From assembly GCA_013365365.1 (NCBI GenBank), contig JABVXU010000010.1, positions 1 to 64,000 on the forward strand: DNA of 64,000 nt. The letters run 5' to 3'. Positions 22,750 to 35,268 of the stretch are shown piece by piece. The notes beneath the pieces were generated by a model that had not been told where the DNA came from, searched no databases, and saw nothing but the letters and a program-made list of their open reading frames with translations. This DNA comes from Cruorifilaria tuberocauda (taxonomy: Eukaryota > Nematoda > Chromadorea > Rhabditida > Onchocercidae). The number at the start of each line of letters is the position of its first letter. The stretch's first letter is position 1. Position numbers and translations under genes: made by a program.

Positions 22750-24780
22750 ATTGTGAACGAAATACTAATATAATAGTTCTGCAGAAATATTACGGTCTCG
22801 GATTGCCATAGGTGTTTGTAAAAAAAAGGAGCAAAAGTATTCAATCCCAAATTTTCAAATGTAATCCACTTATGATATCTTTCCATCAACGATTGTGTTG
22901 TCATGATAATGGAAATTTTTGCAACACTCATTTTTATTATTTCTGACTTATATTCTTTTGAATTATGCATTAACTTTTTTTACTTAGAATGTTATCATGC
23001 AAGAGATTCTCAGTTTCGAATCATTCTTCATTCATATAATATGCGTCGTTGTCAAGTTTTATTCTTTTTGTAGAACAAAACGTTGCATCTTTACGCAATA
23101 GTTCCTTTTGCATTTCAGGATTTTTTAATATTCATTAAATCAATAATGCAAAAGCAGTTGAGATGAGAAATAAAGTGTAATAGTTCTCATCGTAAGACGT
23201 TTATAACGTGATGATGTGACACAAAAGCTTAAGGAGACGAAAATATGAGCCTGTCGATATATAACAAGTACCTTCACAAATTACGAGGTGGAGAAATTGT
23301 ATGGCTGACCTTAAATAACGCGGCTGAGATATTAACATTCCTTCTTAAAGGGAAGGCTTCTTCTGTCATCCATAGTCTCTCATACTCTTCTCATATTTTC
23401 TTTTTACGAGAAATCGAAACAGTATTCCAAATTTAGCAAATAATAGTATATGAATGCAGTTTTTCACTACCAAACCCGAAAAATAGCATATATTCATGAG
23501 ATCGACAATGATTATATGGCAGTGTTGGGAGTATTAAAGCGAAGATTTCAATGAATTTCTAAGATTTAACCGCAAAAGGACGTCAATCGGGAGCAGCCAA
23601 AAAATCATCCCACGCAATTTGATAACCAAACGTTTCCGAGATCCGTCTGATTTCTCTTAATTTGATATGAAAAATATATATGCAATTTATAGACAATGTT
23701 TCCAATTAAATTAAAATCGAACCGCCAAAGTAATCCAATCTGTTAAACTCTTCATCTGTTATTTTAATTAATTTTCTTAAGCTTCACTCCTGAAATAAAT
23801 GATGAATATGCACCGTAATACTCACGAATATTTCATACATTTATGCCAGTATCTCTTGTTAGAACATGAAAACTTCTTCGGTTGCCCCATTTTACTCTTC
23901 ACAAAAAAATTTACGTTCGAGTTATTTTTCGAGTCAGCTCCCGCAATTCCCCAGAATTTATGGACTACTTTGAAATCAGAGAAACTCCTTATAAAGAAGG
24001 TAACATCACTACCTTTTTAAAATCAAATAATCAAGTGAAGGCAGAATTTTTTTTCAAGAAAGCATTATCTAATAATTAAATGACAATAGCAATGACTAAA
24101 GTCATGGAAGATAAAATTAATAAGCATATACATTTTTCAAATAATTCTATTTATAATATCATTAGAAAATCAAAATTTCGAAAACTTCAAAAAAATTTGG
24201 TTTATAAACAAATAAGCCTCATTTGCCTCCTTTCCTCTTAAAATTGCAACGCTTGAAGTTTGCTGATGAAACTAAAAATCAAAATAAAATGGAAGAAACA
24301 AAAAAGTTTTTTTAATGAATAATATTTAGTGACAGTTGAAGATAAAAAAGATTTCGACAAAAATAAAAGAGAGAAAACCAAACAGAAAGAGGATTCCATC
24401 AAAGATTTCAAATTTTAAAAATGAAAAAATACTATTTAGAAAAAGAATTTCAAAAAATAATGAAAATATCACAAAGCATCAAATTCTTTTCCATGATGGC
24501 ATCATTCACAAATAAAGTTACCGCAAGATATTACCAAAAGAACGACTGCAATCACTTACAAAAAGCATATAAAGGAAAAAAGATCTAGAATAAAATGTTC
24601 AAGGTAAACCGAATACAGTGATGAACGATACAACAAGAAGTGGAATACATATTTTGAGACGATACATATTTCTAGCAAAATTTTCAAAAAATTACACGCA
24701 AAACCTTAAAATTTCATTCTTTTCTGCCTCTCCATTATTATTTCTTCTCTTTTCTTCCCGTTTTTTTCCTTTTACGTATG
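22750..24780. other. spacer between the microprotein candidate and the TMUB-like gene
   Basis: AT-rich. It holds a 63-codon plus frame with ATG at 23245-23436, two overlapping plus frames at 23799-24079, and a 74-codon minus frame at 22746-22970. None has a recognisable product, splice partner or conserved motif, so none is called as a gene. Confidence 0.5.
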
Positions 24781-27700
24781 TTAAGTTTGTGTCTGTATGC
24801 CGTTACTGTTGGCACGATGAGCGTTAGAAAATAAAATGGATACAAAAAACATACTTAGAAAAGTGAGTAATAATAAGGAAAACCGGTCCGTATATTGTGG
24901 ATATAGGAACACAAATGTCCATAATATCAAGAACTTCACTGAAATAAATAAGGATATTTCAAGATATATCACAAAAAATCTCAGATACTATTATGCATAA
25001 TTCAATTTAATTTTATTCCTCTTTTTTCACCTAGACAAATTTATTTCTTGGAAAAAACCGCACTCCGATGATCTTCAAACCAAAATTATAAAGAATCATG
25101 CGTATAAAATATACTGAATAATATACACCCCCTAATTCTTCAAGCATATTTTCCATTTTAATCGTATCATTTCATCAGAAAGGAAAGAATAATGACAAAG
25201 TTGCAGCACTTTAGGAAATATTTGTTGCCGTTCAAAAAGCCATCAAAACATTTGAAAATTTTCAAGTTTTCAAAACCTGTCAAGCTTACCAATGAAAATG
25301 GCTTGAACATATTGGCCAATGCGACCTCCTACTACATTTTCGTTCTGATTCCATCCATTACCTGCTGCTGCATCAGCTGCTTCATCTAACGATGCACCTC
25401 TCACAGCGGTTATTCCTGGATCCGGGCCCATTACTGCGTTATAGCCATAACGAAAAATCCGCAAAAAAGCGTTCTGCACTCGTATTAATCTAATAATGAC
25501 GACTAATTACCACTTCAATACTATAACAAACAAGGATCATAAAGCAAGAGATTTAAAAATCAAGTAAAGTAGTCTGCAAATCACTCTACCAAAAATTCCG
25601 ATAATTTTAAGACTGATTCAATAAATGGTGGCTTCATTTCACCTTTCCCCAACATTTTTGCTTCATATATATTTTTTTTAGAATCATGTTTGGAAGTTTC
25701 CTGAGCAAGAGTTACCGATAACTATGAGCCTACTTTCCCGAAAGAATTCCTTGAATCTCCTAGTTAGTGAAATAAAAGATGACACATACATTGAATCATT
25801 CTGATTGTCTTCTATAGAGTGACCTCGAAATGTCTGCATAATTGTTCGAGTTAATTCTTCTGCTGCATTGGTTGATACTGACTGAGAGCCAGCTATGGCT
25901 GCAATAGCTGCTGCAGCTGTTCCATTGCTAATATCTAAAAATATCGTGACATTTCCTAATATTTTTATTTTCTAAATGAATAAACTGAATCTACTAACAT
26001 AACAAACAGAACTAGTACAAAAATTAACTACGCACTTAATTTTCTTTATTCTTTAATGAAAATATATAACATAGACAAGGAAGGATATAGGTAATAAAAT
26101 TCTTATTTACAATGAATGAATGTTTGGAACAAATCGTGCAAAAGTGGAGCTTTAAACTCGGCACTTTGTCTTTTCTGAAATCCCTGAATGCCTTTAACTG
26201 CTTTTACGATATTGTATTTCTGATAAAATCCAAATTTAGTAATATTCAGATATCGCGAAAACGAAATTCTTCAGCACTTCAAGGAGTTCCTGAATTCTGT
26301 CACGCATACATAAATTAATGTCTATTTTTAACCCTCACAAGATAATCAGAAAGAATTTCCATACTAGAAGATTCGTGTGATAACACAGTGTTATTCGATG
26401 CGTCAGGAGTTGACGAGGAAGGTTGAGCATAAGGTGTAGAACTGACATGACAATGTACAACGCACTGATCATGTAAACCATAACTTAATAATGACCGCGT
26501 ATCATCTCGTAATAACTGTCCACGATAAATCAGCCGTACTATTTTTCCGGCAAGTATTGATTCCCAGAAGTAACGCCTAAAGTCATCAGAAATCGTCAAG
26601 GCTTCGAAATAACGACTGAATTTTTGAATAGCAAAAATTTTCACAATTTTATATCAGCATTCATCAGCCCCGACTTTACCGTTACAGATTTCAATTCCTT
26701 ATTCTACTTGGTATTAGATGAGCACACAACCTGTTCACTAAGTTAAACATTATATTGAAATATTTGCGTCCGTTTATAACTGGATTCATCATATAGTATT
26801 CTTCAAAGTCATAATTTTAGAATTCAATATAATTCTCTAACATAAAAGTATAGTATAAACAAAGACACTGGGACAGGGAATTTCATCATTAGCGATATAA
26901 AATCATTAGGAATTTAAAAAATTGATTTGCAAAGAGATGAAATCCAAGAAACTAAAGAGAACCTTTTAAACTGCCCCACAGTAGATTCTAATGCTGTGCA
27001 AGCTATAACTTGAGAGTCATCGAGAAACTTTAATTTTACATTAGATAATTGATGTCCAGCATTATCTCCTTCCACTTCCGTAGCTGGTTGATAGACTGAA
27101 TCTGAAATTTTTGGCTTTGTTCGGATATTATTCAAGCACCCAGCTGAAACTATGTGAATTTGAAATGAAGTTTGAATTAAACTTTTGAAAGAAAGGATAA
27201 AGGATAAATTTTCGATCCTTCAAAACTCAAATTACCTAATTTCGCTAATCATAATTTCCGAAATATTTCATTTTTGTTACTATAATCATCAGATGATACC
27301 ATTTCGAAAGAAATATCAGACAGATTACATACATTTGTATAACGATCAAAAGTATTACAGATAAAGAGGGAATTCCAGTTACTATCTCAAAAATCTGTTA
27401 TTTTTCCATTCTATTCATCTAAATGAATGGTTACTGATGAAATGCTATCTTAAGACTTACCCACAACAACTGAAGATAATCCATGTTTCGTATCAGTAAG
27501 CGAATCCCTTCCATTTTCGTCCTAAATTAAGGAGTATCTAATGCCAGTAATACTATACTCCTACTTAGTACGATAATTTAAATAGAGAATTATTTGGATC
27601 GCCAGAATGGGATTATGAAATATTGCGATCATTAAAAATATTTTAAAATATGATCTCGTTAAGCGAAAACATGCCAACAGATTTCCCTTCGTTTTTAGAC

Positions 27701-29574
27701 TCATCCCCTGCCTATATTATCTTGTAGAGCTAACACTTATAATACAACTACTACGAAACTAGAATGTTGATACAAATAAAAATAATGCCTTTCTATGCTT
27801 CATGCAAACTTAATAATCAATAAGAAAAATATGGCTTGAAAATTTTGTGACATACACAAATGTTTCCACATAATATAATCAATGTAATTTCTCCTCTCCT
27901 TTTTTCTGTATCTTCAAGAAATCAAACTTTTGCACGGTAAATATTTGAACTCACTGAAGATGAAGTGGAAAGATCTAAACTTTGCTGCCAATTACTAGTT
28001 TCCGTTTCAATATAAGTTGCATGCGGTAGATTTTCTGTGTTTTCTGCTGAACTGATTACCTAAAATTCGGTATAAGCGAAAATAGTGCTTTTCGATGCAT
28101 TTTTTTAAATGGAATCTATTTACTCCTGCTCCAAAAATTGTCATTACTGATTTTCAACCAATTAAAATTCGTTTACAAAAGGAATAATCCAAGACTCAAC
28201 TGTCAAGTTCCCTCTCGAAGTGAAATACTCCCATAAATATAAAACCAAAACACGATAAAATCAAACTTGACTTGCATGTACATCAAGTGGACACTATGTT
28301 GATTGGGCCACAGAAAATAAATATTAATATAACAATTAAAAAAAAAACCTAGATCTGATGATAATAAAAACCTGTTCTGTTTGCGATATTTCCTGTGTAT
28401 ATAGCGGAGTGTCTTCATTTCTGGAGAAAAGAAAGGAAATCGCAGAGTTTGAGTAGTAAAAGAACGAAGTTTGCAATAAATTTCACAAAGAATTCTCAAA
28501 AAATCATTGAAAACATGATTTTTCATGAATGAAGTTTTTCAGCTTTATTGATCTGGGAAAATTCAACTGAAGCCTCGCTCATAAACAAATTGAATTAACA
28601 AAATATCTTTACTGAGGACATTTTTTTTATATGCAGATAACGCTACAAGCAACAATAAAAAAAATTATAAAATTATGCCTACGTTTGTACTTGCGCCATT
28701 TCCACTGTCTGAGGCAACATTACCTCTTGAGAAGTGTTACTCTGTCCCATAATACCACTGTCCATTAAAGCTTCAAGTGCTTGTTCCGTAACCGCGCCAA
28801 AAGGTCGACCTTCCGAACGATCCCGAAATAGGTTGATTTCTTGATTATCCACTTGCAACACCTGAGTTCGTAGCAAAAAATTTCTCCCAAATGTTTTACG
28901 CAATTCGTTGTCAGAATAATGCCCCAATTACAATGATGACTATAGTCAAAGTTTGAATGGAGCTTTATATTATGTTTGCTGACGATTCCACATGTTCCAG
29001 CGAAATGCTTGAAAATAACATGAATCACCTGAACGATTCTTCTATTAGGATGAATTTGCATTTGAACAAGCCATACATAATAATCAACTGGTGGTATACC
29101 AGTACTGATCCAAGCCAGTGATATTAACACGATAACAATTGCTGCTATCAAAAACCATATGACCTGAAAGAGTTTCATAGATGAGACAATTAAGAATCTG
29201 CTTAATCTTTTCTCAAATTTATTTCATTTTTGAACGTAAGGGAAATAAATTTCATCGTTGTTTCTAATGCATTGGTGTTCTCGAATCGTAAATAGAGGAA
29301 GGAATAAGATATCCGTAAGCATGAAATTCACGGTTTTGTGATATAGTTAATACAATTTCTAAACCATAAAATAATTATTCCTTTTCTTTACATATTGGCA
29401 AAAACTAAATCCTCTGCTATCGTAACTGTAACATTGCAATTCAACGAATCATTTCTAAATTATCAAGTTAACAATCAAAGCAACCTTTACTGTGCTTGAT
29501 TGTCTGAATTATGTTTAATTATGAGATTAAAATTAATTAACCTCATCGCCGATGCCTTCAATAAAGCCAGCCAT
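24781..29574 (-). CDS. TMUB1/2-like transmembrane and ubiquitin-like domain protein
   Basis: Eleven exons join in frame to 485 residues: 29574-29542, 29163-29029, 28861-28683, 28420-28372, 28059-27955, 27521-27461, 27143-26963, 26576-26365, 25934-25790, 25489-25290, 24938-24781. The N-terminus (MAGFIEGIGDE, then a hydrophobic helix to about residue 29) matches the TMUB start pattern (IEGVGDE plus helix). A ubiquitin-like domain covers about 221-295 (KLKFLDDSQV, RLIYRGQLLRDDTRSL, VVHCHVS). The C-terminus has two closely spaced membrane segments (about 430-475), as in TMUB1 and TMUB2. In mammals TMUB proteins act at the ER membrane with membralin and RNF185 in protein degradation. This protein is longer than human TMUB1 (246) because of a Ser/Thr/Glu-rich linker before the domain and an Ala/Gly/Asn-rich segment after it. 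The join 26365/25934 is chosen by phase and is the least certain. Confidence 0.87.
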
Positions 29575-29651
29575 GCGATATATTGCTATAATGTGAATCG
29601 GAACATGACCGTAATATCCTGAAATATAAAGAGCTCGTTACTGAATCAAAC

Positions 29652-29723
29652 CTCCTGTCCAATTCCTTCGAACACCAAACACCCCATTGCAACTCGATCA
29701 TTTGCTTCAACTGGCATCAACAT
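29652..29723 (-). other. possible alternative first exon of the TMUB-like gene
   Basis: Upstream of the first exon, a second ATG exon of 24 codons ends in FEGIGQE just before a donor (GAG followed by GTTTGATT), in phase 0. The called first exon ends FIEGIGDE with a GTTAATTA donor, also in phase 0. Either could join the membrane-helix exon at 29163. The shared ending suggests tandem exon duplication and alternative promoters. Splicing between the two would run into TAG. Confidence 0.35.
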
Positions 29724-30116
29724 TTCTTAAGGTCCCGTTGAAATTTGACGGTTTCGTATCTCATAGTAGAAGTAGTAACAGGTAAAGTAGTGATTAGTTT
29801 TGGTGAATCTTTAACGGAAGGCGGTAGTACGAGGATTATCGGGAAAAAAGAAATAGCCAAGTCTTCGTTGGCTAATATTTGCACTATTCAAATTCTAATC
29901 ATACAATTCATTATAAATTGCTATTAAAATGCAACTTTTTAAATCAAAGACATTTTGGTTATCAATATCAGAAATCACATTCTGCTTTCTCCAATGCCAG
30001 AATGTAAACAGTCGTAAAATATTAAATGAAAATATGGAAGCATTGGAAGATCATTTTGACACAAATTCATATGCGTAGCGGTTTTCCTGTGAGACAGTTT
30101 TGCATTATTCTCAATT
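29724..30116. promoter_or_regulatory. divergent intergenic region
   Basis: This separates the start of the TMUB-like gene (minus) from that of the small membrane protein (plus). A 60-codon plus frame at 29745-29927 starts without ATG and is not called. Promoters for both genes must lie here, but I see no diagnostic motif. Confidence 0.4.
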
Positions 30117-31806
30117 ATGAGAGCGCATCATCTACTCCTTTGTTTAAGAATTGTTATGATAGTAAGTTGTGAGTGATTGTTATAATTTATCGCAAGTTAT
30201 TAGAATTAATTAAAATTTCCTGCAAGGATTAATCAAAGATTAACTGTTTGTTCTGTAGCGATTTGAAAAATTCCTCCACTCTTCTCAACTTCATTTTTCA
30301 ATCTTATAGTTCTTCTGTATATGGGTGTTAATATGTGGAGCAGTTATGGCATCACATTACTCCTACGGCAATCGTGAAACATTGATTATTGCTGTAATAT
30401 TGGATGCATTACTGATGGTTTTTTGTATCTTCTTGATTGTCGATGCCTTGAAAAAATATTATCTCCAATTTCCAGTGGTACTATATGCTTATCTATTAGT
30501 AAAAACATTAGAAAAAAGTCACGTTTAAAATCATACTAAAAGTTCACTTGCCAGTTCACTGAATATTGACAGAAATAAGCTTCATCGGATTACATTGGCA
30601 TGATTGGAGGAACTAAAACAACAAAGATATATGGGAAGGTGAGATCGAGACCCGATCATTATCTTTATCGCAAAAGTAATTGAAATAGAAGTGTTGAGCT
30701 GACTCAATCCTTTTATCCTATCACTTCATGTAAATTCTTAAGGAGCAAATGTTGAAGTCACCAGGAAATTCACTCTTTTTGAAGCATCATTTCTCATAGT
30801 TTGAAATAAGCTTCACAAACTTTGCAGTTTGAAATTGACAAGTAATGAGTGCAACTGCATTACGTGATTATCAAGCTTTTATAATTTTCACTTCAGCCTT
30901 AAATCTTCTTGAATTAAAATGGAATCAAAGAATTATTTATTTATTTCGATCAGAGATGTTGTTTTACTTAGATTGGCAATTAATAGCAATTAGTATCGCA
31001 TCAAGAAATGATTATTGTTAAAAAGTGCAATAGATATTGAAATTTCCCTCTTCCTATTTCTGTAGTTCATTCATCTTTCTTTAAAATTTACTTTAAGCCG
31101 ATCATTTATTTTAAATTATTTGATATGTGGAATAATCCGATTCAAACGTTCATAATTGGACTGTCAATGAGTTGAAAATTTTTGACAAAAATAGCAGTTT
31201 ACGCTTCAGTCGTTTGAGAAATAATAGCTTAACTTCTACATCAAGCAATCATTTCAGCTAACGTACATAACTTCAATAGCTGTAATTTTTGCCGGAATTA
31301 TTGCATGGATGATCACCACATCGGCAACAATTGATGTATTGGCCACTCTAACTATCGTGAGTTTCTATTCTTCCGAAGTTTAGAGTGAAGGAAAGAAAGT
31401 TTCAAGTTACTTCTTTCTCTTTTCCTTTTTCCCTGTAAATTGAAATTATAAGATGTTATCGATTTTAACAACAATCTTGGTTTTTTTCTTTGTTTTTAAA
31501 AACCAATGGTGTTTTTATGATTCGAAATCGTGAATGAAAATCCTTTTTTTCAATATGGCTTCATGATTGAAAGCAAAAATAGAAAATTTGTGAAAAAGAA
31601 TAGGAGTAGATTTCAAATGATATTGTTGACGGAAAATAGATTTTAGAAGAAGTTTTGACGCAGATTTATCTTAGGGCAATGCATGGCACACAGTAACGTG
31701 TCTTATGATGGATTCTATGACACAGTTTTATGCAACAGATCCAAATCAGCCTTTTTATACTCAAACATCGTCAGCACAAACACATACTGGAAGCGCAGTA
31801 GTATAA
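30117..31806 (+). CDS. small multi-span membrane protein, family not recognised
   Basis: Four exons, all joined in phase 0, give 147 residues: 30117-30161, 30310-30477, 31258-31356, 31675-31806. Donors are GTAAGT, GTACTA and GTGAGT; acceptors are TTATAG, TTTCAG and TCTTAG. Hydrophobic stretches lie at about 6-27 (running from exon 1 into FFCIWVLICGAVMA), 38-60 (LIIAVILDALLMVFCIFLIV) and 72-95 (ITSIAVIFAGIIAW). The tail is polar, Gln/Thr-rich and ends AVV. It is the only convincing multi-exon membrane gene on the plus strand. The layout resembles small nematode tetraspan or MARVEL-like proteins, but no family signature is visible. Exon 1 is short and could be wrong; the other three are firmer. 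Confidence 0.55.
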
Positions 31807-32418
31807 ATACAGTAGACTTCATATCAGTGACAAATAGCAATATATCTCATTTTCACTTATTTTTTTCATAAAAATAATTTATTTAGGTTTCTAAATACCT
31901 TCACAAACCGAACGCAAAATTATAACACTTTGATATTTGCTTTGTATTTCTTACCATTCGGAGCATGAAGTATTTCTTGCGAGTTACATATTATTGTGTC
32001 ATATTCTTGCCCCGCACATCCTCCTTTATTTCTTTTGAACATGTGAAGTTATATCTAAATTTGATTTACGTACAATATCACGGACATTGTGGAAATACCA
32101 CACTCGAAAGTCTTGAACACTACATATAAAACTATCAGTTTGCTTTGTGAATAAACATCTTGAATGGATGGATGATAGGAATAGATTTTTGTTGGCAAAA
32201 AAGATAAAAGACAAAAGCAAATTTGCTAAACAAATAAGCAGGCATAAATTTCATTCATTATTGTTCAATTAAAAAAAGCTTTTTAATAAGTTGTCTACAA
32301 AATATGAATTTCAATTGTTTCATTGCCACGACATACATGAAATTTAAATATTTTCTTTTCAAAAATTGTACTTCGAATTATCGAACAAAAAATTTTTTGA
32401 TTTCCCTATCAATCAAAA
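31807..32418. other. convergent spacer
   Basis: The 3' ends of the plus-strand membrane protein and the minus-strand sterol methyltransferase face each other here. A minus frame at 32026-32220 has no ATG-supported product. Nothing else is seen. Confidence 0.6.
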
Positions 32419-35268
32419 TCACTTGATTTTCTGAAACAACAAAACTTCGGAGCCACTAAGAATGCCCAATTTGCCAGCGTGAACAATACTATTCACTGTG
32501 CCAGCCAGAAATATTCGTTTAAAATGAAGAAATCCTCTAGGCATAATATGAAGTGTTTGTGCAATCGAAATGAGCCAATCAATCAGTGATGAACTGCAAA
32601 TATTTCAGGATGTTGCGGGTTTCTCTTTATGAATTTAACAGTGAAAAAAAAAGCGATTAATGAATAATGTATGCTATATCTTGTTTTCCTTTTCTACTTA
32701 TATTCGTATGAGTGAACACTAAACATCTCCTTTAAGAAAGTGGAGGTATCAACCGCTAAATCAATTGATCGTCGTTATTTTCTGGCATACTAAACATTCA
32801 TTTATCCTAATTGAGAGAATCAAATCAAATTACTACAGGAAGAATAAACTAACCGTATAACAAACAAAAAAGGAAAAACTACTGTTTAAATTTAAAGTGA
32901 ACGAATTAAAATGGATGAATTAGATTGCAATGCTGAATAAGTATAGGAGAAATGAAGATATAAACACCGTGACTGTTAAAAAAACTCCATTTTATTAAAA
33001 TCAGTAATATAAATTCTTGATCCCCCAAGACTGTTCGTTATTAAAAATGATGAATCAAGAAAATTTTACGAATAAATTTATGCCAAAAAACCTGTGTCGC
33101 TGCTATATACTTTCAAAAATATAGATGCCAATTTAACATTCCCTATCTGCAAAATGAGCTAAGCAATGATGAAATAATTTCATCACTCAAAATTAGTTTT
33201 GAGAAAATTTCATAGCAAAACCAACTTAATAAGCCACATGAATAAAGAAGAGTGAGAGAAGCAAAAGTAATAAGGATGTCCAGTTTCTTGGTCAAGATCA
33301 ATATTTTCTGTTAGTTCCAAACCATAAATTTTTGCAATATGTATTACTTCGTCTCTGAAAGAGTAAATTTTAACAGAACAGATTAGAAAGTTAACAGAAT
33401 GATGTATTTACCATTCTTGACTCCAACTTCCGATTCGTAATATATTCTAATACGCTATTGTAAACTTTAAAAAAATCATGCTATACCAATTAAAAATGGG
33501 ATCAATTAATCGCCCAAATATTGAAAAATGTTTACTTTGTGTGTAAAGGAGGCATACCGCAAGCATATTCCAAATTATTAATAGTTGTTCTATGTTCTTC
33601 TGAAGAAGAGTGATATTTATCAGTTTTCAACAGATCATAAACAAGAAAAAATCCACCCGGACGCAAAATCCGATTTACTTCTTGTAGTGCTGGTTTCAAA
33701 TCTTTTAAGTATTTCAATGCATAGATCTGAAAAAAAGCATTAAGATCTAGCCTGTACCTTCTCGGTGCGCTTTCTGTACCAACAAAGTGTTACTGATAAA
33801 ATAATAATGAATAGATTGAATATTGTGACAGAATTTTTAATAAACGCAAGCATAATTCAGAGAATTAGATAAGTTATGCTAACAATGCTTTTAATCCAGA
33901 AATCACTTTAAGTATTTTTGACGCATTATATGTTATTTACTACTAATAGTCATAATAGTATAATATTATAATTTCAGATGTAGTCCATCGTAACAGACAA
34001 AATATTCTTAGTTAAGTTTAAGTTTACCGCATAAGCAGAATCATAATAACTATCCACCAATGGTAGACAGCAATAGTTTCCCCGCACAATGCAGCAATTT
34101 TCAAGACCTTCATTCTGGAAGCGTTTGTTCCCAATTATCACTTCATTCTCTGCTATTGTCACACCAGTCAAATCAGCCCCAGTAACGGCTAAGTCATGCA
34201 TAACGCTACCTATGCCACATCCAATATCTACACACTTTTTACCTGAAATTAAATTTTACGATCGACTAGACGAATCGTTGTTAAGTATCCTTGTAAAACT
34301 GCTCAAGTAAATCTTAGTAATACCTTCGGTGAGTTTCAAGCAACAACCGATTCGCTCATGAAGTTCTTTAAGTGCATTTGCCAGTGATTGTCGTCTATGT
34401 CGAGGTGGTGCAAAATGAAAACTTCCATTAAAGTACTCATCGATAACGGTGGACATGATAGAATAATAGTGCATGGTAACCATGGAGTAATCCGAATTCG
34501 CCTTTGCTTCTCTATATAATCGATCATGTTCTTCAGCAAATGTTTCCTAAATTTCAAATAATTTCCCTATTATCATCAAAAATAGGTTAAACTCTTTGAA
34601 TTTGGATATTTTTAAAAATTAGAATCATAAAACGTTCGAAGCTCACAACTAAACATCAAACTCAAAAACCTTTACTGAAATTACTGAAAAAACTTTACTT
34701 CTAATCCGTCATTCTCCGATTCCTTTCTGTCTTAAAAAAATCAATTCTTATTCATTAACAGATAATTTTAATTAGCTTAATGTCATCGGCAGAATGAACT
34801 ATCCAAAATGCATTTACATAATGCACTTATAAAAATCGCTAATTCAGGGATCGATGTGATAAAAATATCACTCGAAACATTTAAGATTTTTACGACGCAT
34901 TTAAAAACAATCTGAGTTAGGAGTGATTGAAACTGAAATTAGTGATTAATTAGTATTGATGTATTCACATATAATGGCGTAAATTTGCATAATGTACGTT
35001 GATTTTAGATTGAAGTTCAACAATTCTTTCCATCTCGGGTGTAAGTGCAACTGTTAACAAAAGAATATGTATCATGTAAACGTTAATCTATAAACTTTAG
35101 ATCACTCTAATTCAAAACATCAAACGTTAAAATTATTACCAACACCAAACATCCATCTGAAAAAATTCCTTCAAAATAAAGAGAACAAATTATAGATAAT
35201 GTCAGATGTCACAAAATTATTAAAATTTTTTTTGGAGGGATATTCCAATCATCAATTTCTTGAAACAT
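32419..35268 (-). CDS. strm-1: STRM-1-like sterol C-methyltransferase
   Basis: Eight exons join in frame to about 352 residues: 35268-35213, 35156-35140 (17-bp microexon), 35050-34998, 34546-34324, 34242-34028, 33726-33536, 33354-33226, 32593-32419. The SAM-binding motif I is VDIGCGIGSV (about 121-130). It is preceded by a sterol-methyltransferase signature (EYFNGSFHFAPPR, about 79-91). The motif III region reads LRPGGFFLVYDLL, and the C-terminal block is the one expected of sterol methyltransferases. In C. elegans STRM-1 methylates the sterol A ring at C-4 and lowers the supply of dafachronic acid and cholesterol precursors. Nematodes cannot make sterols, so the substrate would be host-derived. 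The first two exons encode a hydrophobic N-terminus (KKILIILWMFGVVAL), possibly a membrane anchor; they are inferred from phase. The donor at 33226 could instead be at 33238. Confidence 0.87.

Noticed and set aside
22746..22970. Minus-strand 74-codon ATG frame
   Set aside because: No known family, no splice context, and it is antisense to the microprotein candidate's 3' end.
28862..28927. Longer start of the TMUB middle exon upstream of 28861
   Set aside because: The acceptor at 28861 (ACTCAG) is in phase with the donor at 29029, while the longer version cannot be reached in frame from the membrane-helix exon.
29745..29927. Plus-strand 60-codon frame
   Set aside because: No ATG start and no link to the exons of the membrane-protein gene.
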